The translations under genes were made by a program, and so were the position numbers. The notes below the pieces were generated by a model, which worked only from the letters and a program-made list of their open reading frames with translations, did not search any database and was not told the DNA's origin. A stretch of DNA of 64,000 nt from Amycolatopsis oliviviridis (lineage in GTDB: Bacteria; Actinomycetota; Actinomycetes; Mycobacteriales; Pseudonocardiaceae): NCBI RefSeq assembly GCF_014654365.1, contig NZ_BNAY01000003.1, forward strand, positions 496,001 through 560,000, given 5' to 3'. Position 1 is the first letter of the stretch. Every line of letters starts with the position of its first letter. Below are positions 1 to 8,023 of this stretch, in pieces.

Positions 1-210
1 GCCGAACGCATCCTCGCCGCCGACCACGCCGACGCCGACGCCATCTTCGTCAGTTGCACCAACCTCCCCACCTACGATCTGATCGAGCCGCTCGAAAGCG
101 CGGTCGGCAAGCCCGTCCTCACCGCGAACCAGCTCACGATGTGGGCCTGCCTCCGGCGGATGAACCTGCCGATCGTCGGGCCCGGCAAGTGGCTCCGGGA
201 GGTCGACTGA
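1..210 (+). CDS. Asp/Glu racemase / maleate isomerase-type protein, C-terminal fragment
   Basis: Only the last 69 codons are in the window; the gene starts to the left of it. The visible part reads through AIFVSCTNLPTYD and GKPVLTANQLTMW and stops at TGA 208-210. This matches the C-terminal half of the Asp/Glu racemase superfamily (maleate cis-trans isomerase, arylmalonate decarboxylase, EutA-like), where the SCTN cysteine is the second catalytic cysteine. It is a close paralogue of the next gene (255-1025): the ADA..V..T and GKPVLTANQ.T.W segments line up. Because it keeps the cysteine that the neighbour has lost, it is the better candidate for a working isomerase or racemase. Substrate unknown; maleate is one option given the tartrate/malate-type dehydrogenase nearby. 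Family assignment is fairly sure, reaction is inference. Confidence 0.75.
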   Translation, partial: AERILAADHADADAIFVSCTNLPTYDLIEPLESAVGKPVLTANQLTMWACLRRMNLPIVGPGKWLREVD

Positions 211-223
211 CCTCTTCGCCTAC

Positions 224-237
224 GATTGTCGACAATC
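224..237. promoter_or_regulatory. GntR-type operator, perfect 14-bp palindrome
   Basis: GATTGTCGACAATC is a perfect palindrome lying between the stop of the first racemase-like gene and the GTG start of the second, about 18 bp before that start and directly upstream of its GGAGG ribosome site (245-249). The core ATTGTCGACAAT recurs as ATTGTCAACAAT in the divergent promoter at 5034-5045. FCD-type GntR regulators bind short dyads of this kind, and such a regulator is encoded at 1029-1721. I infer autoregulation of the racemase-gntR unit. Confidence 0.6.
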
Positions 238-254
238 TGTCCTCCGGAGGTCCC

Positions 255-1025
255 GTGCCCGTCACCCCGTTCAGCCCGCCCGAACCGCCGTCCGAGACGA
301 CCACGATCGGGTTCATCTACCCCGATCACGCGGCCGAAGACGACTACCCGCTCGCGGAGCAGCTCCTCGGCGGCGACATGGCCGGGATCAAGCTGCCGGT
401 CGAGCACATCTACGGGACCGATCTGCACGCCGTGCCCGAGCTTCTGGACCTCGGCAGCGAAAGCCGTCTCGCCGACGGTGCCGCGCTACTGGCCAAACAC
501 GAACCGGACGCGGTGGTCTGGGCGTGCACCAGCGGCAGCTTCGTCTACGGCTGGGAAGGCGCCCGCGACCAGGCCGACCGGCTGGCCGCCGTCGCCGGCG
601 TCCCGGCGTCGAGCACCTCCTTCGCCTTCGTCCACGCCGCTCACGCGCTCCGTGTCCGGCGGGTCGCGGTCGCCGCCAGCTATCCGGACGACGTCGCCCG
701 GCTGTTCGTCGAGTTCCTCGGCGCGGGCGGGATCGAGGTGGTCTCGATGGGCAGCGCGGACATCGACACCGCCGCCGAGGTCGGCGAACTCAGCCCGGAG
801 GCCGTCGTCGAGCTCGCGGCGAGCGGCGACCACCCGGCCGCCGACGCGTTGCTCGTCCCCGACACCGCCATGCGGACGCTCGGCGAGATCAACACCCTCG
901 AGACCAGGCTCGGCAAACCGGTGCTGACCGCCAACCAGGTCACTGTCTGGGAGGGCCTGCGGCTCACCGGGAAGGCCCCGCTCGTCCGCACCCTGGGCGC
1001 GCTGTTCGGGCAGAGGGGCAACTGA
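255..1025 (+). CDS. Asp/Glu racemase / arylmalonate decarboxylase-like protein lacking the second cysteine
   Basis: 256 aa, started at GTG 255 because GGAGG lies 5 bp upstream; an upstream ATG at 54 would run through the previous gene. The family's first catalytic cysteine is present (VVWACTSGSF, Cys91). At the second catalytic position, where the preceding paralogue reads VSCTN, this protein reads VPDTA, so Cys is replaced by Asp203. Maleate isomerase and racemases of this fold need both cysteines, while arylmalonate decarboxylase works with one (located at the other position). The protein is therefore either a one-cysteine variant with different chemistry or a partner of the intact paralogue. 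It ends 3 bp before the GntR gene and is surely co-transcribed with it. Exact substrate is unknown. Confidence 0.75.
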   Translation: MPVTPFSPPEPPSETTTIGFIYPDHAAEDDYPLAEQLLGGDMAGIKLPVEHIYGTDLHAVPELLDLGSESRLADGAALLAKHEPDAVVWACTSGSFVYGWEGARDQADRLAAVAGVPASSTSFAFVHAAHALRVRRVAVAASYPDDVARLFVEFLGAGGIEVVSMGSADIDTAAEVGELSPEAVVELAASGDHPAADALLVPDTAMRTLGEINTLETRLGKPVLTANQVTVWEGLRLTGKAPLVRTLGALFGQRGN

Positions 1026-1028
1026 ACC

Positions 1029-1721
1029 ATGTCCTTGCCGGATATCGAGCCGGTCAGCCGGGAATCGACCGCCGGGATCATCGCGCGCCAGCTGCGGGAC
1101 GCGATCATGACCGGCGCCCTTCCTCCCGGCACCCAGCTCGGTGAAACGGACCTGGCCTCCCGGTTCCAGGTTTCGCGGGGACCGCTGCGCGAGGCGATGC
1201 AGCATCTCGTTTCCGAAGGGCTCCTGCGCAGTGAGCGCCACCGCGGGCTGTTCGTGATCGACCTCGAACCCGGCGACGTCTACGACATCTACTCGGCGCG
1301 CTCGGCCATCGAACGCGCCGCGATGCTGCGGGCCCTGCGCGGCGACCGGGAACGGGTCGCCACCGAACTCGAACAGGCCGTGGCCGCCATGGCCGCCGCC
1401 GCGGACGACGACGATCCGACCGCGCTCTCCTGGGCCGATCTCCGTTTCCACGAGGCGCTGATCGCCGCTTCCGGCAGCAAACGGCTCGTGCGCATGGCCC
1501 GGACCCTGCTGATCGAGACCCGGATGTGCCTCACCGCGCTGCAGGGGACCTACCAGCGGGTCGAAGAACGGGTCACCGAGCACACCAGGATCATCGAGGC
1601 CCTGCGGGTGGGCGACGAAGAGACCGCGCTGTCGCTGCTGGAAGCCCATATGGAGGACGCCGTGCAGCGGCTGGCCCCGGGAACCAGCCTGCGAGAGGGC
1701 GAAGCTCCCGCGGTGCCTTAG
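1029..1721 (+). CDS. GntR family transcriptional regulator, FCD subfamily
   Basis: 230 aa. The N-terminal winged helix-turn-helix (about residues 12-75) has the family pattern GALPPGTQL, then VSRGPLREAMQHL. The C-terminal FCD all-helical ligand domain (about 85-215) follows, with a YDIYSARSAIER helix and metal/ligand-type histidines in DLRFHEAL and EEHTRI-like positions (VTEHTRIIEAL). It starts 3 bp after the second racemase gene. The two ATTGTCRACAAT dyads at 224-237 and 5034-5045 are its likely operators, which would place the racemases, gntR, the dehydrogenase pair and the aminotransferase under one repressor whose ligand is probably a small organic acid. The regulator family is sure; the operator assignment is inference from position and symmetry. 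Confidence 0.85.
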   Translation: MSLPDIEPVSRESTAGIIARQLRDAIMTGALPPGTQLGETDLASRFQVSRGPLREAMQHLVSEGLLRSERHRGLFVIDLEPGDVYDIYSARSAIERAAMLRALRGDRERVATELEQAVAAMAAAADDDDPTALSWADLRFHEALIAASGSKRLVRMARTLLIETRMCLTALQGTYQRVEERVTEHTRIIEALRVGDEETALSLLEAHMEDAVQRLAPGTSLREGEAPAVP

Positions 1722-1725
1722 GGAT

Positions 1726-2202
1726 TCAGCCACGGCCCCGAGCCCCCAGCACCGGCTGGCCGCCCGTACCGCCGCGGAATTCCCTGTCCCACGGCCAATT
1801 TCCGTGCTCGTCCTCGTAAACCAGTTGCAGGGCACGGAATTCGTCGCCGTACATGAGGACGGCGGTGACCAGGTGCGCCGACGGCGCGCTGAGCGGAACC
1901 ACCTCGAACGCGGGCCAGCCCACCGCGGCGGGCAGCACCTCACCCGGCTCCGGCGGCCCCGACCGGACCACGTCCTGGGCGAAATAGTTCAGCAGCTGAC
2001 AGGATCTTCGCTCTCTCAGTCCGGTGACGACGAGCTCCGGCAGCCCGGCGTCGGTGAGCCCGACCGTGTACGCCAAGGCGGGTTGGCCGATTCCGCGCTC
2101 GACCGTCTGCACCATCCAGCCGTACTTCCGGATCAGCGGACGGACCTCCTCGGCGAGGTAGTCGTCGCGGGTCTTCCCGGGGTTGTCGCAATGCCAGCAC
2201 AT
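1726..2202 (-). CDS. DUF4262 domain protein
   Basis: 158 aa. I start it at ATG 2202 (MCWHCDNPG) because GGAGGAG sits 5 bp upstream; an in-frame ATG at 2268 would add 22 residues with no ribosome site. The N-terminal CWHCDNPG motif, YGWMVQTVE and the middle YTVGLTDAGLPELVVTGL stretch are typical of DUF4262, a domain of unknown function with a short CxxC start that might bind metal. The gene converges on gntR with a 4-bp gap between the stops. No function is proposed. The domain call is from recognition of the pattern and is moderately sure. Confidence 0.7.
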   Translation of the reverse strand: MCWHCDNPGKTRDDYLAEEVRPLIRKYGWMVQTVERGIGQPALAYTVGLTDAGLPELVVTGLRERRSCQLLNYFAQDVVRSGPPEPGEVLPAAVGWPAFEVVPLSAPSAHLVTAVLMYGDEFRALQLVYEDEHGNWPWDREFRGGTGGQPVLGARGRG

Positions 2203-2328
2203 CGGCACTCCTCCAGTCGTCGAATCCGATGATCGACACTGTGCACCGGGGCACCGACAAAAACTCACGCCCCGGGCCGACGCGCGTGCGACAGAGACCC
2301 TTCACCCGGCGATTTCGCGCCGAGGTAA

Positions 2329-2383
2329 GTACATGAAGGCCCCCTTCTTTGCTTCTAGCGCAAGGAAGGGGGCCTTCATGTAC
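2329..2383 (-). terminator. Family-1 intergenic hairpin, 3' of the dehydrogenase gene
   Basis: The 19-nt arms 2329-2347 and 2365-2383 (GTACATGAAGGCCCCCTTC and its complement) are perfectly complementary; the stem continues inward through TTTGC/GCAAG with one mismatch. It lies 72 bp past the stop of the minus-strand dehydrogenase gene (2455). Three more copies of the same element are at 39925, 44828 and 55011. No long T tract follows, so termination strength is uncertain, but position fits a transcript 3' end. Confidence 0.7.
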
Positions 2384-2454
2384 CACTGCCATCCGAAATC
2401 ATGAATGGGCCGTTCATGATTTCGCCGGACTTGACAAGCCACTATGCCGATGGT

Positions 2455-3531
2455 TCAAGATAGAGCTGCGACCACCGCGGACCCGAGTTCGGCGGTGGTG
2501 GACTTCCCGCCGAGGTCCGGGGTCCGCACGGTCCCCTCCTCGAGAACCTTTTCCACCGCAGCGTGAACATTCTGTGCCGCAACGGTTTCACCGAGATGGT
2601 CGAGCATCATCGCACCCGCCAGGATCTGCGCCACCGGATTCGCGATGCCCTGTCCGGCGATGTCGGGAGCGCTGCCGTGCACCGCCTCGAACATCGAAGG
2701 GAACTCGCCGGCCGGGTTGATATTGCCCGAAGGCGCCATTCCGAGCCCACCCGTCACGGCCGCCGCCAGGTCGCTCAGGATGTCGCCGAAGAGATTGGAA
2801 GCGACCACGACATCGAGCCGGTCCGGCGCCTGGACCATGCGCGCGGCGAGCGCGTCGACATGGCATTGTTCGGCGTGCACGTCCGGATATTCCGACGAGA
2901 TCTCGGCGAAGATCTCGTCCCAGAACGGCATCGAGTGAATGAGCCCGTTGGATTTGGTCGCCGAGCAGACCCGCCCCGTCCGCGTCTTCGCCAACTCGAA
3001 GGCGTAGCGGATGATCCGCTCTACCCCGACCCGCGTGAACACCGATTCCTGTAAGACGAACTCGTTCCCCTGGCCACGATTGTGCCGGCCGCCGATCTCC
3101 GAGTATTCGCCCTCGGAGTTCTCCCGGACGATCACCATCTCCAGCTCTTCGGCGCCGCGGCCCGCCAGCGCCGAAGTCGTTCCCGGCAACAGCCGGACCG
3201 GCCGGAGGTTGACGTACTGCGTGAACGCCCGCCGCACCGGAATGAGAAGACCCCACAACGACACATGGTCCGGGACACCGGGAAAACCGACGGCACCGAG
3301 GAAGATCCCGTCGAACCGGGAAAGCTGCTCGATACCGTCGTCCGGCATCATCGCGCCGGTCTTGGCGTACCGCTCACAGCTCCAGTCGAATTCCTGCCAG
3401 GACAAGGAGAAACCATGCGACGCCGCCGCGCGGTCGAGGACCTTGCGGGCCTCGACGGTCACGTCGACACCGATCCCGTCGCCGGGGATGCTGGCGATCC
3501 GATAAGAAGAATTCACTGTCTCAGGACTCAC
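2455..3531 (-). CDS. tartrate/D-malate-type beta-decarboxylating dehydrogenase
   Basis: 358 aa of the isocitrate/isopropylmalate dehydrogenase family. Seen are the start motif [13 protein letters not shown], the substrate-arginine region [30 protein letters not shown], the metal-binding [12 protein letters not shown], and the cofactor loop [29 protein letters not shown] and the length match tartrate dehydrogenase / D-malate decarboxylating dehydrogenase (NAD, Mn2+) better than LeuB. The start GTG 3531 overlaps the stop of the aldehyde dehydrogenase gene as GTGA, so the two are translationally coupled; GTG 3516 is an alternative. In this setting it may turn a hydroxy-dicarboxylate into a 2-oxo acid. 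Family is sure, substrate is inferred. Confidence 0.85.
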   Translation of the reverse strand: MSPETVNSSYRIASIPGDGIGVDVTVEARKVLDRAAASHGFSLSWQEFDWSCERYAKTGAMMPDDGIEQLSRFDGIFLGAVGFPGVPDHVSLWGLLIPVRRAFTQYVNLRPVRLLPGTTSALAGRGAEELEMVIVRENSEGEYSEIGGRHNRGQGNEFVLQESVFTRVGVERIIRYAFELAKTRTGRVCSATKSNGLIHSMPFWDEIFAEISSEYPDVHAEQCHVDALAARMVQAPDRLDVVVASNLFGDILSDLAAAVTGGLGMAPSGNINPAGEFPSMFEAVHGSAPDIAGQGIANPVAQILAGAMMLDHLGETVAAQNVHAAVEKVLEEGTVRTPDLGGKSTTAELGSAVVAALS

Positions 3532-4991
3532 AGAGCCACCGCGATGTACTTGGTCTCGAGGAATTCGTCGATGCCGACGGTGCCGCCTTCGCGGCCGAGC
3601 CCGGACTGCTTGATCCCGCCGAACGGAGCCGCCGGGTTCGAAACCAGCCCTTGGTTGAGGCCGATCATGCCGGCTTCCAGCCGTTCCGAAACCCGCAACG
3701 CCCGCTTGAGATCGGAGGTGTACACATAGGACACGAGACCGAATTCGGTGTCGTTCGCCGCCGCGACGGCCTCGTCCTCGCTGTCGAACGGAGTGATCGG
3801 GGCGACCGGCCCGAAGATCTCTTCCGAAGCGAGCCTGGCGTCCTTGGGCACGTCGGTCAGCACGGTGGCCTGGTAGAAGTTCCCCGGACCGTCCACGGTG
3901 GCCCCACCGGTGAGAACGCGCGCTCCTCGGCTGGTGGCGTCCGAGACAAGGCCGCTGACCTTCTCGACGGCGGCTTCGTCGATGAGGGGGCCGACGACGA
4001 CACCCTCCTCGGTGCCGCGCCCCATCGGCAGGGCTTCCATGCGTTCGGTGAGGCGCCGGGAGAACTCGTCGACGATGCCTCGCTGGACATAGAACCGGTT
4101 CGCGGCCGTGCAGGCCTCCCCGATGTTGCGCATCTTCGCGGTCATCGCGCCTTCGATCGCCGCGTCGAGGTCCGCGTCCTCGAAGACCAGGAAAGGAGCG
4201 TTGCCACCGAGTTCCATCGAGGTGCGGAGCACCTTGTCCGCGCACTGTTCCAGCAGTTTCCGCCCGACACCGGTCGAACCGGTGAAGGACAGCTTCCGGG
4301 CACGGCCGTCCCGGATCAGCGGCTCCATCACGCCGCCGGAGTCCGACGTCGTGAGCACGTTCAGCACACCTTCCGGCAATCCCGCCTCGGCGAGGATCGC
4401 CGCGAGGGCCAGCATCGAAAGGGGGGTCTGAGCGGCGGGCTTGATGATCATCGTGCAGCCGGCCGCCACGGCGGGCCCGATCTTGCGGGTGCCCATCGCC
4501 ATGGGGAAGTTCCAGGGCGTGATCAGCAGGCAAGGCCCGACGGGCTGCTTCGTGACCAGGAAGCGGCCTGTCCCGTTGGGCGCGACGGCGTAGCCACCGT
4601 CGATCCGGACGGCCTCCTCCGCGAACCAGCGGAAGAATTCGGCCGCGTAGGTGATCTCGCCCTTCGACTCCGCGAGCGGCTTGCCCATCTCGAGGGTCAT
4701 CACCAGCGCGAGTTCGTCGGCGCGCTCGATGAGAAGTTCGTAGGCGCGGCGCAGGATCTCGCCGCGTTCGCGCGGGGCGACGTTCGCCCAGTCGGCCTGT
4801 GCGGCGACGGCGGCGTCGAGTGCGCTGACACCGTCCGCCGGTGACGCGTCGGCCACCTCACACAGGGCTTCACCCGTCGAGGGGTCGAGAACGGGGAAGG
4901 TCTTCCCACCCGTGGCGGGCACCCACTTGCCGCCGATGAACAGTTCCTTGTCGACCGCCGCGACTACGCCGGCCTCACTGATCGAGCTCAT
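3528..4991 (-). CDS. gabD: NAD(P)-dependent succinate-semialdehyde dehydrogenase-type enzyme
   Basis: 487 aa. ATG 4991 (MSSISEAG) is chosen because GGAGGAG lies 8 bp upstream. Aldehyde dehydrogenase landmarks appear in order: TPWNFPMAMGTRKI, the GSTGVGR cofactor loop, the catalytic glutamate in MELGGNAPF, the catalytic cysteine in GEACTAANRF and the C-terminal PFGGIKQSGLGREGG. The ELFIGGKWV start and EACTAANR are typical of GabD-class enzymes that oxidise succinate semialdehyde to succinate. It is the first gene of a minus-strand unit with the beta-decarboxylating dehydrogenase and is divergent from the GabT-like aminotransferase, so the pair could carry GABA or a related omega-amino acid to a dicarboxylate. 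The class is sure; the exact aldehyde is inferred. Confidence 0.85.
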   Translation of the reverse strand: MSSISEAGVVAAVDKELFIGGKWVPATGGKTFPVLDPSTGEALCEVADASPADGVSALDAAVAAQADWANVAPRERGEILRRAYELLIERADELALVMTLEMGKPLAESKGEITYAAEFFRWFAEEAVRIDGGYAVAPNGTGRFLVTKQPVGPCLLITPWNFPMAMGTRKIGPAVAAGCTMIIKPAAQTPLSMLALAAILAEAGLPEGVLNVLTTSDSGGVMEPLIRDGRARKLSFTGSTGVGRKLLEQCADKVLRTSMELGGNAPFLVFEDADLDAAIEGAMTAKMRNIGEACTAANRFYVQRGIVDEFSRRLTERMEALPMGRGTEEGVVVGPLIDEAAVEKVSGLVSDATSRGARVLTGGATVDGPGNFYQATVLTDVPKDARLASEEIFGPVAPITPFDSEDEAVAAANDTEFGLVSYVYTSDLKRALRVSERLEAGMIGLNQGLVSNPAAPFGGIKQSGLGREGGTVGIDEFLETKYIAVAL

Positions 4992-5033
4992 CCCAACGCT
5001 CCTCCATGTTGTCCCGAACGCCATGCTATGGAT

Positions 5034-5052
5034 ATTGTCAACAATCGACAAC
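5034..5052. promoter_or_regulatory. GntR-type operator in the gabD/gabT divergent promoter
   Basis: ATTGTCAACAAT (5034-5045) repeats the 224-237 palindrome with one central change, and a further half-site TCGACAAC follows directly (5045-5052). It lies in the 88-bp gap between the divergent aldehyde dehydrogenase (start 4991) and aminotransferase (start 5080) genes. This places both under the same FCD regulator as the racemase-gntR unit. Confidence 0.6.
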
Positions 5053-5079
5053 AGCTCAGCCGACCTAGGAGCGCAGCCC

Positions 5080-6330
5080 ATGGCCCAGCTATCACCGCTG
5101 CTCAAGCAGGCAACGCCGGTCGTGGTCGACCACGGTGAAGGGGTGTACCTCTACGACACCGATGGCAAACGTCACCTGGACTTCACCGCCGGTATCGGCG
5201 TGACCAGCACCGGCCACTGTCACCCGCACGTGGTGAGCGCCGCGCGGGAACAGGTCGGCAAGCTCATCCACGGGCAGTACACGACGGTGATGCACAAGCC
5301 GATGCTGGAGCTGACCGAGAAGCTCGGCGGTGTCCTGCCGGAAGGCCTGGACTCCCTCTTCTACTCGAACTCCGGCAGCGAGGCTGTCGAGGCGGCGCTG
5401 CGGCTGTCGCGGCAGGCGACCAAGCGGCCCAACGTCATCGTCTTCCAGGGCGGGTTCCACGGCCGGACCGTCGCGGCGGCGACGATGACGACGTCGGGCA
5501 CCCGGTTCAGCGCCGGGATCTCGCCGCTGATGTCCGGTGTGCACGTCGCGCCCTTCCCGTACGCCTTCCACTACGGCTGGGACGAGGAGACCGCGACGAA
5601 GTTCGCGCTGCGAGAGCTCGACTACCTGTTCGCGACGGTCTGCGCGCCGAACGAGACGGCGGCGTTCTTCATCGAACCGGTGCTCGGTGAGGGCGGGTAC
5701 GTCCCGGCGAACCCCGCGTTCCTCGCCGGACTGCGGGAGCGTGCCGACAAGCACGGGATCCTGCTGGTGATGGACGAGATCCAGACCGGCTTCGGCCGGA
5801 CGGGCAGGTTCTGGGGGCACGAGCACTTCGGGGTGCGCCCGGACATCGTGCTCATCGCGAAAGGACTCGCGAGCGGGTTCCCGATCTCGGGTATCGCCGC
5901 GTCCGAGGAACTCATGGCGAAGGCGCTCCCCGGTTCCCAGGGCGGGACCTACGGCGGTAACGCGGTGGCCTGCGCTGCGGCGATCGCCACCCTGGAGGTG
6001 ATCCAGCAGGAGGGGCTCGTCGCGAACGCCGCCGAACGCGGACGCCAGCTGCTCGAAGGTGCCCGGGTGATCGCGGACAAGTCGCCGTCGATCGGCGATG
6101 TCCGAGGACTGGGCCTGCTGGTCGGTTCCGAGTTCACCACTCCGGACGGCGAGCCGGACACCGCGAAAGCCCAGGCGGCGCAGAAAGCCGCGTCTTCGAG
6201 CGGGTTGCTTCTGCTGACGTGCGGGGCGTACATGAACGTCGTCCGGATGGTGCCGCCGCTGATCGTCGACACCGAACAGATCGACGAAGCGCTGCGGATC
6301 TGGGGCGACGTCGTGGCGGGGGTCGAGTGA
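5080..6330 (+). CDS. class III aminotransferase, 4-aminobutyrate aminotransferase-like
   Basis: 416 aa, PLP-dependent. ATG 5080 follows TAGGAG by 7 bp. Fold type I class III signatures: the cofactor-binding SNSGSEAVEAALR, GGFHGRT, the aspartate of VMDEIQTGFGRTG, and the Schiff-base lysine in VLIAKGLASGFP (Lys261). GabT, ornithine and diaminobutyrate transaminases share these; LDFTAGIGVTSTGHCHP and the divergent gabD-type gene favour omega-amino acids such as GABA or beta-alanine. The gene overlaps the next one (TGATG), showing coupling with the DUF3830 protein. Enzyme class is sure, substrate open. Confidence 0.85.
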   Translation: MAQLSPLLKQATPVVVDHGEGVYLYDTDGKRHLDFTAGIGVTSTGHCHPHVVSAAREQVGKLIHGQYTTVMHKPMLELTEKLGGVLPEGLDSLFYSNSGSEAVEAALRLSRQATKRPNVIVFQGGFHGRTVAAATMTTSGTRFSAGISPLMSGVHVAPFPYAFHYGWDEETATKFALRELDYLFATVCAPNETAAFFIEPVLGEGGYVPANPAFLAGLRERADKHGILLVMDEIQTGFGRTGRFWGHEHFGVRPDIVLIAKGLASGFPISGIAASEELMAKALPGSQGGTYGGNAVACAAAIATLEVIQQEGLVANAAERGRQLLEGARVIADKSPSIGDVRGLGLLVGSEFTTPDGEPDTAKAQAAQKAASSSGLLLLTCGAYMNVVRMVPPLIVDTEQIDEALRIWGDVVAGVE

Positions 6331-6827
6331 TGGCCCGCTACATCACGATCACGCTCGACAAACGCGGGGTCTCCTGCCGGGCCCGGCTGCTCGACGCCGA
6401 AGCACCGCGGACCTGCCGCGCGGTCTGGGACGCGTTGCCGCAGAGCGGTTCGGCCTATCACGCGAAGTACGCACGGAACGAGGTCTACACCCTCGTGCCG
6501 CCCTTCGCCGAACCGAAACCGGGCCGCGAGAACCCCACGGTGACACCGATTCCGGGTGATGTCGTGTACTTCGGGTTCGAGGCGTGGGAGATCGGCAACC
6601 CGGCGTACGGCTACGACGAGGACAGTGAGGCGCACAGCGACCAGGGCGCGACGGATCTCGCGATCTTCTACGGCCGCAACAACCTGCTGATCAACGGCGA
6701 CGCGGGCTGGGTGCCCGGCAACGTGTTCGCGACGATCGAAGAGGGACTGGCGGAGATGGCGGAAGCCGCGCAGGACCTCTGGCTGCGAGGCGTCGAGGGC
6801 GAGACGCTTTCGTTCGCACGCGCGTGA
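6330..6827 (+). CDS. DUF3830 family protein (cyclophilin-like fold)
   Basis: 165 aa. Its ATG shares an A with the TGA of the aminotransferase (TGATG at 6328-6332), so translation is coupled. Typical DUF3830 features are the hydrophobic first strand RYITITLDKRGVSCRARLL, the SAYHAKYARNEVYT segment and GDVVYFGFEAWEI...LAIFYGRNN. DUF3830 proteins have a cyclophilin-like beta-barrel and occur next to Asp/Glu racemases, hydantoinases and amidases in catabolic clusters; the enzymatic role is not known to me. Its place here supports a role in the same pathway, perhaps with a cyclic or amide intermediate, which is inference. Confidence 0.75.
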   Translation: MARYITITLDKRGVSCRARLLDAEAPRTCRAVWDALPQSGSAYHAKYARNEVYTLVPPFAEPKPGRENPTVTPIPGDVVYFGFEAWEIGNPAYGYDEDSEAHSDQGATDLAIFYGRNNLLINGDAGWVPGNVFATIEEGLAEMAEAAQDLWLRGVEGETLSFARA

Positions 6828-6830
6828 AAA

Positions 6831-6873
6831 GCCCGTGGGCGGCGAGGGTTCCCCACCCTCGCCGCCCACGGGC
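6831..6873. terminator. bidirectional hairpin terminator
   Basis: Perfect 19-bp stem (6831-6849 with 6855-6873; GCCCGTGGGCGGCGAGGGT) with a 5-nt loop, between the stops of the DUF3830 gene (6827) and the convergent secreted-protein gene (6891). An AAAA tract precedes it, giving UUUU after the hairpin on the minus strand. Confidence 0.8.
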
Positions 6874-6890
6874 CGGCACCCCACCCTGGC

Positions 6891-7874
6891 TTATTGCTTT
6901 TCGGCGGCGAGCCGGTACTCGACGCCGCCGACCTCTTCGCCGCGCTGGTCGACCTGGGTCACGAGGACGGTGTACTGCCCACCGGCCGCCTCGGCGCCGG
7001 CGGTGAAGCTCAGCCTGGCGTCGACCTGTTCGCCGGACTTGAATGCCAGACCGCTGATCCGGGCCCGCTGCGGGTTCACGATGGCCAGCTCGGTCTCGCC
7101 GACCCGTTCGACGCCTTCACCCTTCGCCCCGCCTGCCCGCCAGCGTGCGGCGAGGTCGGGACCGAGATCGATGGTGATCCGTCCCGGGCCGGTGAACGGC
7201 CTGCCCGGCTGGGTGAAGACGATGTCGCCGACCGCGGTGGGGTCGGGACCATCCCAGCCGAACACGATCGGCCGGTACTCGGGGATCTTGATCTTGAACG
7301 GCAGGACGTTCACGTTGTGCCAGCCGATGTTGTTGTTGTTGCGCGCGTTGGCGGACGTGCTCAAGCCTTCGGTCGGCAGGTCGGTCGGCGAGAGCCACCG
7401 TGCCAGCAGGCAGAAGTGCGAGCCGACCGGGACCGTCCACGGGATGGCGACCGTCTTGGTGCCATACGGTACGGACACGCCGGTCTTCGAACCGATGTAG
7501 GTCCACTGGCTCGACCATTGGGCCACGGTGCCTTGTTTCGTGTAGTAGACCTGCAGTGTCCCCTTCTCGAGACCATCCCCGTATGGGCCAGGGTTGTTCA
7601 ACGTGACATGGATGTAGACGTTCTCTCCCTGGTGGACCGGCTGGTCGGTGGCGCAAGGAGTCAATCCCTTGCACACCCGGATGTCGGGGCTGGAGTAGAG
7701 CGAGCCGGACGAAGGCTCGAACCCGACGTCGGACGGGTTGTCCCGGATGAAGACGTCGCTCCGGGCCTCGGGTGCGGCCTGCACCGCCGGTGCGACACCC
7801 GCGAACAACGTCGCGACGGCCAAGACGGCCGAGGCGAGCAGTGTCCGGCGGCGCCGCGGGTTCCTGCTGATCAT
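6891..7874 (-). CDS. secreted protein of unknown function
   Basis: 327 aa. ATG 7874 follows GGAGG by 6 bp. The N-terminus has a twin-arginine-like RNPRRRR run, a hydrophobic core (TLLASAVLAVATLFAGVAP) and an AxA-type cleavage site VQAAPEA near residue 33. The mature part reads as beta-rich: an NNPGPYGDGLEKGTLQVYY stretch resembling CARDB/Ig-like adhesion or invasin-like modules, one likely disulphide (CKGLTPC), and a C-terminal beta-sandwich-like segment. I do not recognise an enzyme motif. It is divergent from the SARP regulator with a 149-bp gap that contains an 11-bp-spaced GGTTG repeat, so control by that regulator is plausible. Confidence 0.7.
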   Translation of the reverse strand: MISRNPRRRRTLLASAVLAVATLFAGVAPAVQAAPEARSDVFIRDNPSDVGFEPSSGSLYSSPDIRVCKGLTPCATDQPVHQGENVYIHVTLNNPGPYGDGLEKGTLQVYYTKQGTVAQWSSQWTYIGSKTGVSVPYGTKTVAIPWTVPVGSHFCLLARWLSPTDLPTEGLSTSANARNNNNIGWHNVNVLPFKIKIPEYRPIVFGWDGPDPTAVGDIVFTQPGRPFTGPGRITIDLGPDLAARWRAGGAKGEGVERVGETELAIVNPQRARISGLAFKSGEQVDARLSFTAGAEAAGGQYTVLVTQVDQRGEEVGGVEYRLAAEKQ

Positions 7875-7923
7875 GTACCCCTCCTTGGGCGAAACATTCG
7901 ACCTGTCGACCGTCCGCCGATGC

Positions 7924-7939
7924 GGTTGTGACGGGGTTG
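7924..7939 (-). promoter_or_regulatory. 11-bp-spaced GGTTG direct repeat, candidate SARP box
   Basis: GGTTG at 7924-7928 and again at 7935-7939, exactly 11 bp apart, about 50 bp upstream of the secreted-protein start (7874). SARP proteins bind direct repeats with one helical turn spacing. The same repeat with the same spacing precedes the other secreted gene beside this regulator (11856-11871). Confidence 0.45.
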
Positions 7940-8023
7940 CGGAGATCGTGTGCCCTAATTGGCCGATTTCGGTGAGTCTCCGCCCGGATACGCTCACCGA
8001 GGTCACATGCCGGAGGGAGCAGA

